Part shown: piece by piece, positions 21,095-33,579 of the stretch
Layout of the letters: every line of letters starts with the position of its first letter
Numbering within the stretch: the stretch's first letter is position 1
Source of the DNA: Mytilus trossulus
Taxonomy: Eukaryota; Mollusca; Bivalvia; Mytilida; Mytilidae
DNA length: 64,000 nt
Direction: 5' to 3'
NCBI RefSeq assembly: GCF_036588685.1
Contig: NC_086378.1
Location: 18,019,578-18,083,577, forward strand
Translations under genes and position numbers: made by a program
The notes under the pieces: model-generated
The model's database searches: none
Seen by the model: only the letters and a program-made list of their open reading frames with translations
What the model was told of the DNA's origin: nothing

Positions 21095-22090
21095 AAGAAG
21101 ATGAGGTATGATTGCCAATGAGACAACTATCCACAAAAGACCAAAATAACACAAACATTAACAACTATAGGTCACCGTACGACCTTCAACAATGAGCAAA
21201 GCCCATACCGCATAGTCAGCTATAAAGGCCCCGATAAGACAATGTAAAACAATTCAAACGAGAAAACTAACGGCCTTATTTAAGTAAAAAAATGAACGAA
21301 AAACAAATATGTAACACATAAACAAACGACAACCACTGAATTACAGGCTCCTGACTTGGGACAGGCACAGATTTAAATAATGTGCCGGAGTTAAACATAT
21401 TAGCGGGATCTTAACCCTCCCCCTAACCTGGGACAGTGGTATAACAGTACAACATAAGAACGAACTATAAAAATCAGTTGAAAAAGGCTTAACTCATCAG
21501 ATAGACACAAATACAAGTGGACGTGGCCGGGTACTTATACATCCCGACACAAAAAGACACAATGAACAGATCTGAGAGTACTCGTAGTTATCTGACAGCT
21601 ATTTCAAAGCCACTAACGTTCGTTTAAGTCTTTGAATATCCCATGTATTCTACAAATTGTGTACGTACACCATTGCTCACACGTTTGAGGATGACAGACT
21701 AACTTACGACCAGAATGAATAAGAATTAGTCTATACATGTATAACAAGATCTAAAATAGTTCTAGTGTTAAAGACTTTAACCTCGCCACATTATTTATGT
21801 ATGTGCCTGTACCAAGTCAGGAGCCTGTATACTCAGTGGTTGTCGTTTGTTTATGTGTTACATATTTGTTTTTTCATTTATTTTTTTTTGACATAAATAA
21901 GGCCGTTAGTTTTCTCGTTTGAATTGTTTTACATTGTCTTATCGGGGCCTTTTATAGCTGACTATGCTGTATGGGCTTTCCTCATTGTTGAAGGCCGTAC
22001 GGTGACCTAATGCTGTTAATGTCTGTGTCATTTTGGTCTTTTGTGGATAGTTGTCTCATTTGCAATAATACCACATCTTCTTTTTTATAA
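21095..22090. repeat. Two family B SINE-like repeats in inverted orientation
   Basis: A plus-strand copy at about 21095-21640 begins AAGAAGATGAGGTATGATTG and includes GGTCACCGTACGACCTTCAA and GAGAAAACTAACGGCCTTAT. A shorter minus-strand copy follows at about 21800-22085 and ends ATACCACATCTTC. The two copies could fold back on each other. Confidence 0.8.
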
Positions 22091-24261
22091 GAATGCCAAC
22101 TCCTCACACGTACAATTATTACTTCATTTTCTTTTTTTCACTCATCTAATTATTATGTCTATTTTAATTCAATATTGTATCCATATAAATGTATATGAAC
22201 GCTTACATCTATATAATCATTGCGATATCATATATAAGAGAGAGGCAAAGTGTACCAAAGGATAATCACACTAAAAAGGATTGAAACAAACCAACAAAGC
22301 CGCAGCTGAATGAAAAACAAGATACACAACAGTCCACAAAACAAATGGTCCGAGAACACAATTAATTCGTAGTGCATTTCTTTTAGAACATAAATGAAAA
22401 AATTAAAAAAATCCCACCTGCGCTTTCTCAATGAAACTTTTACAGTGTGTTGTACTAATTTTGGGACAAATTATATCAAAATTATAGAAAACTTCATCGC
22501 GTCTAACTCAAAATATGGACAATTTTGTGTTAAGGGTGTCTTGAAATCTTTTGACAGCTTCCGAAGTGCTAATTTTTAACCTTTTTCAGCTGGACCAAAT
22601 CACTACTTTCCTGTAAAATTCTGGACCCAAATTTGTTTACAGTGTAATTTCACCCCCCCCCCCCCCCCTACCTACAATTTGAGGCATTAAACAAGGAGAA
22701 ATAAATTTGGAAGGGGTATCAAAATTATTTACAAGTAACCCACTGTTATCTCTAGGGACTAATAACGAAAATCAAGGTACGACAATTGTGGTCTCGGACG
22801 AAATCATTGAAATTTAAAATCAGAGCAACAAGAACCAATGCAACTGTGATGATGTATGGTTAACTGGAAGAGTCAGATAATCCTGCTCCGTCCATTAGGT
22901 TTTAAAAGTCATGCATTGAACTCAAACTCTCGAACACGTTGTCTTGGAACATCTTTATTCCAAGGGGGTCCTTAATAGTTGCTTTTTGATAATCCTATAA
23001 GGAGTTTATAATTTAACTCCTTGCGAACACTTTCATTAGGAACGAAAACTCCCATCTGCATCTTTTTGAAAAGATTGTAAATATTGTTTAAATTAAATAG
23101 GGTATCCCATTTCAAACCCAGCGTCTCGGAAAATCTCGTTTTAGGGCACTAGACAATGATTAAATTTGTAGTAATTCGATAATAATACATGGATTTCTCG
23201 CGAAAACATCGTTAAGGCGAATCAAATTTAAAGTTTGTCTTGGCTGATTGAAGAAATTTCACAATAAAAACTGAAACGCAAAAACGCAAAAACGCATAAA
23301 GATGTTTATTCAGGACAATAACTGATATAAAACAACAGCAGAAATACATATATTGTATCACCAATGGAGGTTGTAAAATACTGTAGGTGATACTTAAACG
23401 TAATGTTCTATTTATTTTGTTTGGCGTTAAGGGGACTGGAGGGTATTAATCCATTATTTTTTTAAATATACATGTAGGATTTTGCTTGTTTTTCTATAGA
23501 TGAACTTTTATCATATACTAAATAGAAAAATCAAATAAAAACATGGGGTTATTGTTCACTTAAGCTCACAATCTGCCCTCGAAAGAAGCAACCATTTTTG
23601 TTAAGGTACTTTTTTTAAGTTGAACTAATAGGAGAAATGGAGAGATATATATATCGAAATAAAAAAAGAACTAAATTACAGAAATCGATTTAATTTTACA
23701 ACTGTTTAGTTTACATAAAGCATATTTGAAAAATATCTATAGGTCACCGATGAGTTGAAAAAGACATTTTAATTCTAATGCCAAAACAAAATGTCATTAT
23801 TGCACTAAAGGGAGACAGTTTGGAGCTTTTACAGTGATATAAACATTTGAAAAATAAATCTGAGACCAAAATCATTCGATTTTTCGGTTGATTTTTGAGC
23901 CAATTCATAAAGTTATAACAAATAGTGTAATAAATAAAATTTGTAATGAAAACAAAAATGATAATTTTTTTGCTGAAATTACCCTCGAGCCTCCGAAAGA
24001 GCAAGTATTGCACACAAAAAAAGGAATCATCCTTTAACGGAAACAACTCTTGAAGTCATCGGTTATTCGTCGATGACTAAAGGCTATTTATTTCTGAAAT
24101 CTAAATTTTGTTTTGCTGTTCTGAGTGTTCAAGATGTTACATGCAGCTAAAATATTGGTAAAACATTTGAAAAAATACTGATCTGTATAAAATTTACACA
24201 AAAGTAAACGAATGAAAGCCACTGGAATGCAGTCCAGGACTCGGATAAATAAGCACATTTA
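22091..24261. other. Interior of large element, nothing recognised
   Basis: The stretch is AT-rich. A run of 17 C lies near 22651-22667. The part at about 22780-23160 is richer in GC, and its minus strand shows short disconnected reading frames that I cannot identify. No repeat family is recognised. Confidence 0.35.
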
Positions 24262-25200
24262 AACAAGAGTGCACACACTGAAATGTTTCGCCTACTTTAC
24301 TCATCATTAATATTATGTTGATAGCCCTAAGTATAAAGATTTATTACAACTGCCACATAAACTTAACATTAACCAAGATAGCTAAACAAAGACCAAATGA
24401 ATTATGAAAATGAGGTAAAGGTCAGACGAACCATACCAGGCAGACATGAACAGCTAACAATTCTTCGATACAACAAATATACTTGACCTATTACTTATAG
24501 TTTTAAAAAAACAGACCAAAACACAAAAACTTAACACTGTGCAATAAACCGTGAAATTAAGGTCATGGTCAAATAAAACCTGAGAGACTTATATATAGAT
24601 CATAAGATATTTTCATGCATCAAATATAGTGACCTTTGGCATATAATATTAGATAAAAAGACCAAAACTCAAAAACTGAACTTTGACCACTGAACCATGA
24701 AAATGAGGTCAAGGTCAGATGATATCTTCCAGCTAGACATGTACACCTTACAATCATTCCATAAAACAAATATTGTAGACTCATTGCATAACGTATGAGA
24801 AAAACAGACCAATACAGAAAAATTTAACTATAACCACTGAACCGTGAAAATGAGGTCAAGGTCAGATGACACCTGCCAGTTGGACATGTACACCTTACAG
24901 TCCTTCCATACGCCGAATATACTAGCCCTTTTGCTTATATTATCTGAGATGTGGACTTGACCACCAAAACATATTCTAACTTTTTTTTCAAGTGATCACT
25001 GAACCATGAAAATGAGGTCAAGGACATTGGACATGTGACTGACAGAAACTTCGTAACATGAGGCATCTATATACAGAGTATGAAGCATCCAATTCTTCCA
25101 CCTTCTAAAATATTAAGCTTTTCAGAAGTTAACTTACGCCGCCGCCGCCGGATCACTATTTATATGTCGAGCTTTCTGCAACAAAAGTTACAGGCTCGAC
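24262..25200 (-). repeat. Composite repeat family D with internal 145-165-bp units
   Basis: The block ACCATGAAAATGAGGTCAAGG, or close variants, recurs near 24405, 24550, 24695, 24840 and 25001, giving internal units of about 145-165 bp. The right edge carries a CCG triplet run (25138-25150) and a palindrome from GTCGAGCTTTCTGC to GGCTCGAC (25167-25200). Fragments of the same family, reversed, lie at 49740-49830, 52690-52818 and 54300-54660. Confidence 0.75.
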
Positions 25201-25974
25201 TAAAATGACAGGTTATATGAACTGAGTGGCAATAAAAGCACAAGTCTAACACTTGCTTTTTAAAAAAATAAAATCTTTATTTAAAATAGTCATCTTTAAA
25301 CAAACAAAAATTGAATATGAAAATTTACAATTCCAACAATAGATCGATATTATTTAAACAGAAATGTTTCATTATCATTTTCGGCTACAATTGGTATATG
25401 AACCATCCAAATGTCAAAATATCAACATAGAGTATTTACAAAGAATGTTTCTGTTATGTTGTGCACCTAAATCACTACAGCAAATGGTAGTGACAACACT
25501 AGATGTTAATTAGGATCCAGCGAAAAGCCAGGCTTTTGTCCACGAAGGTAGCAAATTGTCGGTGTGACTATCGCTGACGGCTTTTGGTAACACACGATAT
25601 GGTTGTTGGTCATGTTGTTATCACCAAGGGAAGGTCATCGTGCTCTAAATTTCCACACAAACTGATATAGCTCCAAAGGTTTAACAATGAACACCAATGG
25701 ACACTCATGTCAATTGGAAGGCCACGCGGAATCAATATCGGAGATGTTAAAGACAAATGCATCGGTCATGCTGGGCTTTTGTTGCTTAATGTCTAAATGG
25801 ACATGGCCTATAATTAAAAGATCCTTTTGCGGAATTTGTGGATTATTTGGTCAACTGTATACAGTCTACGAGCAATTGCATCCTGGGAAAAGCCTCATTA
25901 GATAAACCCCAATTTGTTTGTAATTGGTTGTCAGAAAGACCTGGCATATAGTCTTATATTTATTGAACTTACTT
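25201..25974. other. Unidentified tract with higher GC content
   Basis: The stretch at about 25500-25920 has fewer A/T runs than its surroundings and contains a 72-codon open frame at 25687-25905 (plus strand). The frame shows no motif I recognise, and I could not extend it. It may be a remnant of an element-encoded gene. Confidence 0.3.
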
Positions 25975-28590
25975 ACTTACAATAAGGGATAAGCCAGCGA
26001 GTAAGTTAGCAAAGGGTTAGGGAAGTACCTTGGTATATAAAAAAGTCGAAATAAACAATTGCCGGCTGGCCAAGAGATTCTCCACGTGGGGTATGATGCC
26101 AGAGGTAGAAGTAGGCATTGCCTTAAAAAAAGGCACATATCACTTAGGCCCAAGACCCGTACGAGTTTGACAACAATGAATTAAAAGGGTAAGGTGGTAC
26201 CTCTGTTTGCAACGAAGTCGAAATACACTTTAATAATTGCCGGCTGGCCAAACTAAAAGATTCTCCACGTAGGCCATTTTACCAGAGATAGAGGAGGGCA
26301 TTGCCATACACATTTCTTATAGCACTTATATATGCCCTAGACCCGTACGAGTTTGACAATAATGAATCAAAAGGGGGAGATGATACCTCTGATTACAACA
26401 AAGTCGAAATAAAGTATTGCCGGCTGGCCAAACTAAGAGGTTCTCCACGTAGGCCATTTTACCAGAGATAGATATGGTAATTGCCTTTAAAATGGCATAT
26501 AACACTAATTCCAAAGACCTGTACGATTTTGCCTGCAAGGGGTTAAAAATAAAAGGTGTTACCTTTGTTTACAACGAAGTCGAAATAAACCTCTACCTCT
26601 GGTATAATGATCCACGTAGAGAATCCCGGAGTTTGGCCTACCGGCTACAGTTATTTTCACTTTAATGTGAACAGAGGTACCACCTCCTCATTTTAGCTCT
26701 TTACTGACAAACTCGTACGGGTAAATGCCATATAAGTGCTATAGGCTCTTTTAAAGGCAATGACCACCTATACCTTTGGTAGCATGGCCCATGTGGTGAA
26801 TCTCGTAGTTTGAACAGCCGGCAATATTTCATAACGACTTTGCGATATACTAGAATACCCTCCTTTCCTTTTGCTGGCACAAGTGCTATAAACCATTTTA
26901 AAGGCAAGGCCCACCTCTACCTCTGGTATCATGATAAACGTGGATCATCTTTTATTTTTGGCCATCCGGCAATAGTTTATTTCGACTTTGTTATATACCA
27001 GGGTATCCTCCTTACCCTTTGCTGACAAACTCGTATAGATCAATGGAATAAGAAGTATGGGCCATATGTGGAGAATTTCTTTGTTTGGCCAGCCGGCAAT
27101 AATTCATTTCGACTTCGTTGTAAACATAGATACCACCTCCCCCTTTTAACACTTTGCTGAAGCACTGGTACGGGTCTACGGCATAAGTGGCCATTTTTGA
27201 GGCTATGAACACTTCTACCTCTGGTATTATGGCCCATGTGGAGAATCTCTTCGTTTAGCCAACCAGCAATAGTTTATTTCGACTTTGTGATATACTTAGG
27301 TACCCCCCTTACCCTTTGCTGATTAAATAACACGGGTCTGGGGCATACGTGTTATGGCTATGTTAGAGGTAATGCCTACCTCATCCTCTGATATAATACC
27401 CCGCGTATAGAATCTCTTAGTTAGGCCAGTCGGCTTAATTTATATTTTCGTTGTAAAAAGAGGCATCGCATCCCCCCTTTAACCTTTTGCTGACAAACTC
27501 GTACAGGTCTAGGGCGTTTGTTTTATCAGCCATTTAAAAGGCAATGCACACATTTAACCTAGGATTAATGGCCAACTTGGAGAATCTCGTACTTAAGCAA
27601 GTCGGCAATAATTTATTTCGACTTCTTTGTAAACAGAGGTTCCAACTCCCTTTTAAACCCTTTGATGATACCGCGTACTTCTCTAGGGAATAAGTGATTT
27701 AGGCCATTTTAGAGGCAATGACAACCTCTACCTCTGGTATCATGGCCCACGCGGAGAATCTCTTAGCCATCCAGCAATAGTTTAGCTCGACTTTATTATA
27801 TACTAGGGTACCAACCTTACACTTTGCTGACTAACTCGTACGGGTCTAGGTCATACGTGCTCATGGTCATTTTATAGAGGCAATCCCTTCCTCTACCTCT
27901 CATATTATGGCCCGCGTGGATAATTTCTTAGTTTAGCCAGCGGGCAACAGTTTATTTCAACTTCGTTATATACCGGGCTAATTCATCCCCCTTTTAACTC
28001 ATTGTTGACAAACTCGTTCGGGTCTATAGCATAAGTGCTATGAGCCATTTTTAAGAGAATGACTACTCCAACATCTAGTATAAGGGCGCACCTAAAAATG
28101 TCTTAGTTTGGGCAGTCGTCACTATTTTTGGTGGACTGTGTGATATACTAGAGTATTCCCCTTACCCTCTTCTGACCAGCTCGTACGGGTCGAGGACATA
28201 AGTGCCATGCATGGCCCATGGACCATTTAAGAGGCACTGCCTACCTATACCTCTGGTATAATGGCCAACGTGGAGAATCTCTTAGTTTGAAGAGCTGGCA
28301 ATAATGAGGTTTATTTTTGCTACGTGATATACCGGCGAAACTCGTGCTCCTTTTAATTCGTTGCTGATAAACTCGTGTAGATCCAGGACATAAGTGCTAT
28401 AAGCCATTTATAAGAGTTTGACTACCTCTTCTTCTGGTATAATGGCCTACCTGGAGTATGTCTTAGTTTAGCCAGCTTTCAATAGTTGTTTTTTAGACTT
28501 AGGGATATACAAGAGTATCCCCCTTGTCCTCTGTTGACCAACACCTACGGGTCTAAGATATTAGTGCTTCGAGCCATTTTAGAGGTAATG
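25975..28590. repeat. Inverted satellite array, about 165-180-bp units
   Basis: Units share ACCTCTACCTCTGGTAT, GAGAATCTCTTAGTTTGGCC, AGCCGGCAATAGTTTATTTC and GACAAACTCGTACGGGTCTA. About three and a half units on the left (to about 26589) are in minus orientation. About twelve on the right (from 26590) are in plus orientation. Anchors in the right block fall at about 26597, 26773, 26920, 27218, 27385, 27731, 27896, 28072, 28250 and 28431. Copies are well diverged and some are shortened. Open frames within are incidental. Confidence 0.85.
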
Positions 28591-28724
28591 CGATATATTG
28601 TAAAAGACATGAAATTTCATGTACAAATCATTTATAATGTGAGTATGGTCTGTATTTAACTACTAAAAGGACATGGTATTTTGAAGTTCAAAATGAAACC
28701 TGCCAAAAATATACCCTTTTTATA

Positions 28725-29003
28725 TCGGACATAAAGCAAAATTATCGGACAAAAAGCAAAACGGACAAAAAGCAACGGACAAAAAGCAAAAGTTTCGGAC
28801 AAAAAGCAAAATAATCGGACAAAAGGCAAAACGGACAAAAAGCAACGGACAAAAAGCAAAAGTTTCGGACAAAAAGCAAAATAATCGGACAAAAGGCAAA
28901 ACGGACAAAAAGCAACGGACAAAAAGCAAAAGTTTCGGACAAAAAGCAAAATTATCGGACAAAAAGCAAAAGCGGACAAAAAGCGAATTGCGGACAAAAA
29001 GCA
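28725..29003 (-). repeat. Right terminal array of the GCTTTTTGTCCG word
   Basis: About 16 copies of CGGACAAAAAGC, the reverse complement of the left-array word, repeat in the same higher-order pattern of about 70 bp. The outermost words (GAATTGCGGACAAAAAGCAC) match the outermost words at the left end. Confidence 0.9.
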
Positions 29004-29011
29004 CCGTATCA

Positions 29012-29774
29012 GACACTTACCGCGACCATTTAGTATCAGATTTATTCAATCTCAGTTTATGAGCAAACTCAGTAAACTAAAGACATGTCATTGTTACATT
29101 TGGTTGATACATTCAACACCTATCGTTATCTTGGTGATATTTTTCGTTAAATAATCCAGAGTTCTCTAATTGTACTACTAAAATTTACTCAAACGTACTT
29201 ACTCTGACTAAATCTAACTTGAACAGATGCAGTTGTCCTTTCAGTCTAGATTTAGACATTTCAATTTCTAAAGGGGAAACTCAATACTTAAATTTAGGAC
29301 AAAAGAGATGATTTTTCATTCCCTATTGTTAATTTTACAGGCATAAAGGATTAAGAATGTGTGTATATAAACACAGCATTAATGTATTTCTACAAGGGAT
29401 TCTCTTTCTGCTACATTTAAAGTCATATGCAAGTTCAAATTTGAAAATTTTAAAACTCTTAAAATTAAATTTAAGCAGTTTTGCGTGACTTTCATTTCAA
29501 AGAAAATCTTAAATATCTTCTCAAAATCGTCAAAAATGTACTGCTTTTGAATTATTGTCTTCCCGTATATATATATTCTTATTCGTTGCGTGACAGTCTT
29601 TTCGTAAGCAGTACGTGACTTCAAAAATGAACCCACTTGCTAGAGATTGACAACCGTACAGGTCAAGCTCGAGGGCCGGGAAACCCGTGATGCAAGAGAA
29701 ACTAGTTGGATACAATGTTTTGATCCAAAAAGAAAACGTGATTTCGCCAAATCATGTAATAACTGTTACGAAAA
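29012..29774. other. Intergenic DNA, nothing recognised
   Basis: Short AT-rich stretch between the large element and a perfect hairpin. No coding evidence. Confidence 0.35.
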
Positions 29775-29960
29775 AGTTTAATAAACAAGTTATAGTTATT
29801 GACCAAACAAGTCGGTATATTGGATTTTATCTGCACGGCTTGGGTGACCCTGATGAACCTGAACGACGTAGGAGTTCGGGTTAAGGGGTCACACGAGCGT
29901 GCAGATAAAATCCAATATACCGACTTGTTTGGTCAATAACTATAACTTGTTTATTAAACT
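29775..29960. repeat. Perfect 63-bp inverted repeat (long hairpin)
   Basis: Bases 29775-29837 and 29898-29960 are exact reverse complements over 63 bp. The 60-bp spacer continues the symmetry imperfectly (GGTGACCCTGATGAACCTGAA against the reverse of GTTCGGGTTAAGGGGTCAC). The plus-strand open frame across it is incidental. Confidence 0.95.
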
Positions 29961-30542
29961 AATCTACCAGTACTCCATCATCGATACAGGCTATTTTTTA
30001 CCCGATTAAATCAAATATGTAATAAATATTATACCTTCATGTGATACTTTTTGTGTAAAATGAGGTCGAAATTTTGTATATATGCTCAAAATTCAGATTT
30101 GTGTCCGTATTTTCTTTTTCGAAAGAAAGACATAACATTTTTGTTTTACACAAAAAGATAAACACAAATTATTTTTTGGTTAAATAATCGGAAATTTCTG
30201 TATTTTATAAGTATCATTAAAAATTATGCAATTTCTATTCAACAATAACTCATATTTATCAAATGTTCAGGAATAGAGGAAAAACGTCATTTTTTGCTTC
30301 AATGTTTATCAAAATTAAAAAAATTGCGCTATTTACAGTTTTACAAAATATGAGTCACATAATATCCTTTCAAAATGAAACAAACTGCCGTTTTGAAAAA
30401 TAGGGGTCCATGCACTCGTTTTTCAAATTAAATCAGTTTAAATGATTTCAGATTTACACCTTGTAGACAAAATAAAATAAAATATTTCATGTCCCATTTT
30501 TGATAATAAACAGGAAGGAGAAACCTTTCTTTTTTGATCAGG
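29961..30542. other. AT-rich DNA with a short inverted repeat
   Basis: CTTTTTGTGTAAAA near 30048 is answered by TTTTACACAAAAAG near 30153. Nothing else is recognised. Confidence 0.35.
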
Positions 30543-30842
30543 GGCCTCGTTTGCCAAGAAGTCTACGTAGTTCTTCTACAGTAATCACTAGACAGTCAAC
30601 AGAGTGTTTGAGGGCAAACTCCGCCCGTGCTGGGGTTTTTAATATTCAATGTTAATTGTACCTATAATGGTTTATGAGAATAAAGATTATAATTATTAAT
30701 TGATTAGGACTCAGTTTTCCTATCAAATCTGTGTGGTTTTCTCCGAGCACTCCGGCTCCCTCTACCAATGAAAACCAGGCCCCACGAAATAGCCGAAATG
30801 TGGCGCTTAAAAGTGACGTTAAGACATCAACAATCAATCCAT
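30543..30842 (+). repeat. tRNA-derived SINE, second family, decayed head
   Basis: Shares with the 48930-49190 copy the blocks CAGTAATCACTAGACAGTCA, TCAGTTTTCCTATCAAA, GTGTGGTTTTCTCCGAGCAC and AAAAGTGACGTTAAGACATC. The tRNA-like head is badly eroded here. Confidence 0.65.
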
Positions 30843-31590
30843 CATTTGTTTCTTATTTTGAAACTACGATGTTTGTACAAAGTGTTTAATTAATCAACTA
30901 TTTTGTAACTTAAAGTCAGATGGCGGATTCGTTTTTTTGTTTGTCGTTTTTTTTTTGTTGCTTTTTTTTTAGGGGGAGGGTCGCGTAGGCTGTTCATCAT
31001 TGAATCGGAGAACGAATCGAATCGTTTTTAGTCTCGCTACAATCGTTGATATGATATTTTTTAATTTTATAGAATACATGTCACGCCCCTTTCAAAAATC
31101 TAGGAAACACCCCTAAAGGTAAAAATAGATTTGAACTGTGCGGTATATCTGAGGTATTTAACGCACACCTTAGCTGTGAATTATTCAGATTATTGCACAG
31201 TCAGAAGAAAGAGATGTTACCTATGTCATGTGTTAAATTCCGTTAGGAACATTATACTGTAATACAAGTTTATTCAGCCAGTCACTTCAAATCCTAAGTT
31301 CCATTTAAGTCACGGTGACCACATTGGTAAACCAAGATTGTTATATAATTCGCCGCACAGTAAAATCTATGCAGGTTTTTTTCTATCATAAGATGAGAAT
31401 TGATGATGCCAGTTATTAAAATTGCACTTTTGAAGATTTTGCATTGATGATCATTTTTCTCTCTTTTATACTTTTCCAAAAATAATCGGCCGTGACAGTT
31501 TAACTTGCTTGAAAGATTATTTCTTTAAAGTTCAAAGGCACGCAATATATAAGTCTGGAAAAAATACTTATTAATTTTGAATGAGGATGA
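30843..31590. other. Intergenic DNA, nothing recognised
   Basis: T-rich runs near 30930-30975. No coding or repeat evidence. Confidence 0.3.
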
Positions 31591-31855
31591 AAGTTCAGAG
31601 TCAGTGCACATAAATTAGAAATTGAAAGAGGCAGATGTGTGGGGCTTCGAGTGGAAGATAGATTATGTAAATTATGCAACACTGAAGTTGAAGATGAAAT
31701 TCATTTTTCTTCTTCAGTGTCCTGTTTTAGAAAATAAAAGATATGAAATATATAACGAATTAAATAAGTTATACAAAATCTTTAAAAGCCTCCAAAATAA
31801 ATCAAAATTAAAATGGTTAATGTCATCTGGGAATAATATTATAATTAAAAAGTAA
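31591..31855 (+). pseudogene. Non-LTR retrotransposon ORF2 C-terminal relic
   Basis: The frame from 31591 reads KFRVSAHKLEIERGR, then RLCKLCNTEVEDEIHF. A 1-bp insertion near 31710 shifts it, and the next frame continues LLQCPVLENKRYEIYNELNK to a stop at 31853-31855. The spacing C-x2-C, H, C with VEDEIHF..xLLQCP is the C-terminal zinc-knuckle-like tail found after the reverse transcriptase of many metazoan LINEs. The upstream part is missing, as in 5'-truncated insertions. Confidence 0.75.
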
Positions 31856-33579
31856 GTTTATTATTGTGTACTCTCATTCAAAGGGAGAAAATTAATTTTA
31901 GATACAGTTAATTAGTCACCGGTAGTTATATAGTCCTTCGATCATCTATATTATCATATGATTGTAAAACTATATATCACTGATGTATATTATTCCTGTA
32001 GAAATCACTCTGCTGATATAGACTTCAAGTTATTTTGCTTAATATTTGAATAATCAATGTAATCAATATATGTAATCACTTGTATGAAATTGAACTTAGC
32101 TTATAACCGTTGCTCAAACTATTGGCGATAAAAAAATATTTGTATTTGTAAATTGCATTCGTATACGATGATACATCACGCTTTCCAAGTTATGCAAAAA
32201 AGGGGGCAAATAGGCACTGAAGTTTCTGAGCTACTTAGAAATTATAAGTTTATGACATTTTGTGTCACGGACCGTACCGGACGTCTACTGTACAGTAGTG
32301 ACGACAATTATTTTGGTCGTGAGTCGATTGGATTTTAGACTTAATACGTATTAGCATTAACTCATCTGTTTATTTTCCTTTCATTCTAATTTATTGAAAG
32401 TTAAGGCAGTACAAGAATCAATCAACTTTTGTTTACGACAAGGTTAAGTAGAAAATAAATTCGGTAAATTCCCAGCACTTCCCGATTTTCGGAGCATCTC
32501 GTAACTCATCCTATTAATCAAGTTTTACAATCATTTTTTGTTCTAAAACTTTACTGTTGCGCTTAATATGATGATAGACATTCAAGAGTTGCTTTTTAAA
32601 ATGAACAGAAAAGCGATACAGCATGATTACAGATTTTTTCATGTGGTTAAAACGCAATTTTGTTAACTGTCAAAGTTGGTCGTATTCAGATCGGAATTCC
32701 ATGGGAGATAACTTATGATCCATTCGGAACAAGAATTTTTTTATGACAACATTCCAAATATGTTCCTGTTTACATGAAATGAAGAAATAATTGTTGAAGA
32801 TGGTTTTTGAAGAGTCTGAAATATTTCAGACAAGAAAGAACATTAAGCCTGAACCTGTAGAACATTCAGACTTTATTTCTGGTATGACTTGTTTCTTCTG
32901 AATGACAACAACTGTCATAGTCATATAGTGAACCTTCACCTGTTTGAGTGTTTACCTTTACTGTCAAGGATATTTCCTTAACGTTTGACTTCACAATAAT
33001 ACATTCATATAACAAAAATTAAGTAAAGAACATCTTTAATGACATGATAAAAAAAAATCACACAACAGCCCTTTAGAAGAAGGCACCACATAATCATGAC
33101 CCTAGCCAAAAGGAAGAAAACAAACAGGAAACATGATTGGTAACAAATCATAACTTTACAGAAAACTCAAGATTAAGCAACCCCACCCTTTTCCCTCCCA
33201 CCTAATTCTTCTACTTGAGGTGAACTTAACCCTTTTGCTGCCAGTTGTTTTTCAGGGTTCCGTTGTATAATTTCATAAGAAAGATAATATTACCGTTCAC
33301 ATTTGTGACGTGACCTGACAAACAATGACGTAATTCAATATATGTATGATGTGCTGTAATGACTGTTACATTTGAGAGCTATTGCAGAAACATATTACAC
33401 TTTTAATTTTCGCTGTTCAAAACTCTTCCCTCTGATAAATCACATTGCCAGTTGTGACATTGCTTGTTTACAAACAAAAAAGGGAGGTTCATGGAAGAGC
33501 CCATACAAACGCTCTACACTTATACCAAGGATTTGTATAGTTAGAACTATAAAAATACTTGCTTATTCTTATTAGATTC
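31856..33579. other. Upstream region of the NFKBIZ-like gene
   Basis: Probably holds the promoter and a 5' non-coding exon of the plus-strand gene, because its ATG follows directly on a splice acceptor. I could not place either. A 61-codon open frame at 32153-32338 has fair composition (VTDRTGRLLYSSDD) but no splice context or known match. A near-kappaB string CGGAATTCCA lies near 32691. Confidence 0.3.

Larger units (their letters stand above)
19528..29017. mobile_element. 9.5-kb foldback-like element with 6-bp target duplication
   Basis: The body is 19534-29011. GACACT flanks it on both sides (19528-19533 and 29012-29017). The left terminus TGATACGGTGCTTTTTGTCC is matched by its inverse at the right end, ending in CACCGTATCA. 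Each end is an array of GCTTTTTGTCCG words, plus orientation on the left and minus on the right. Inside are a family E piece (19794), an inverted pair of family B repeats (21095-22090), a family D repeat (24262-25200) and a large inverted satellite (25975-28590). No transposase was recognised. The 6-bp duplication recalls some large DNA transposons, but no class can be assigned. An alternative is a composite built by nested insertion into an originally short element. Confidence 0.7.

Noticed and set aside
15338..29011. A CRISPR-like array in the regularly spaced words
   Set aside because: The spacers are short, AT-rich and repeated rather than unique, there are no cas genes, and the DNA is from an animal.
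29687..29884. 65-codon frame ending near the perfect hairpin
   Set aside because: It reads through one hairpin arm and has no coding features.
32153..32338. 61-codon frame with VTDRTGRLLYSSDD
   Set aside because: Composition is gene-like, but there is no splice context, no continuation and no domain I can name.
32685..32702. kappaB site upstream of the NFKBIZ-like gene (CGGAATTCCA)
   Set aside because: It lacks the third G and final C of the consensus, and the promoter position is unknown.
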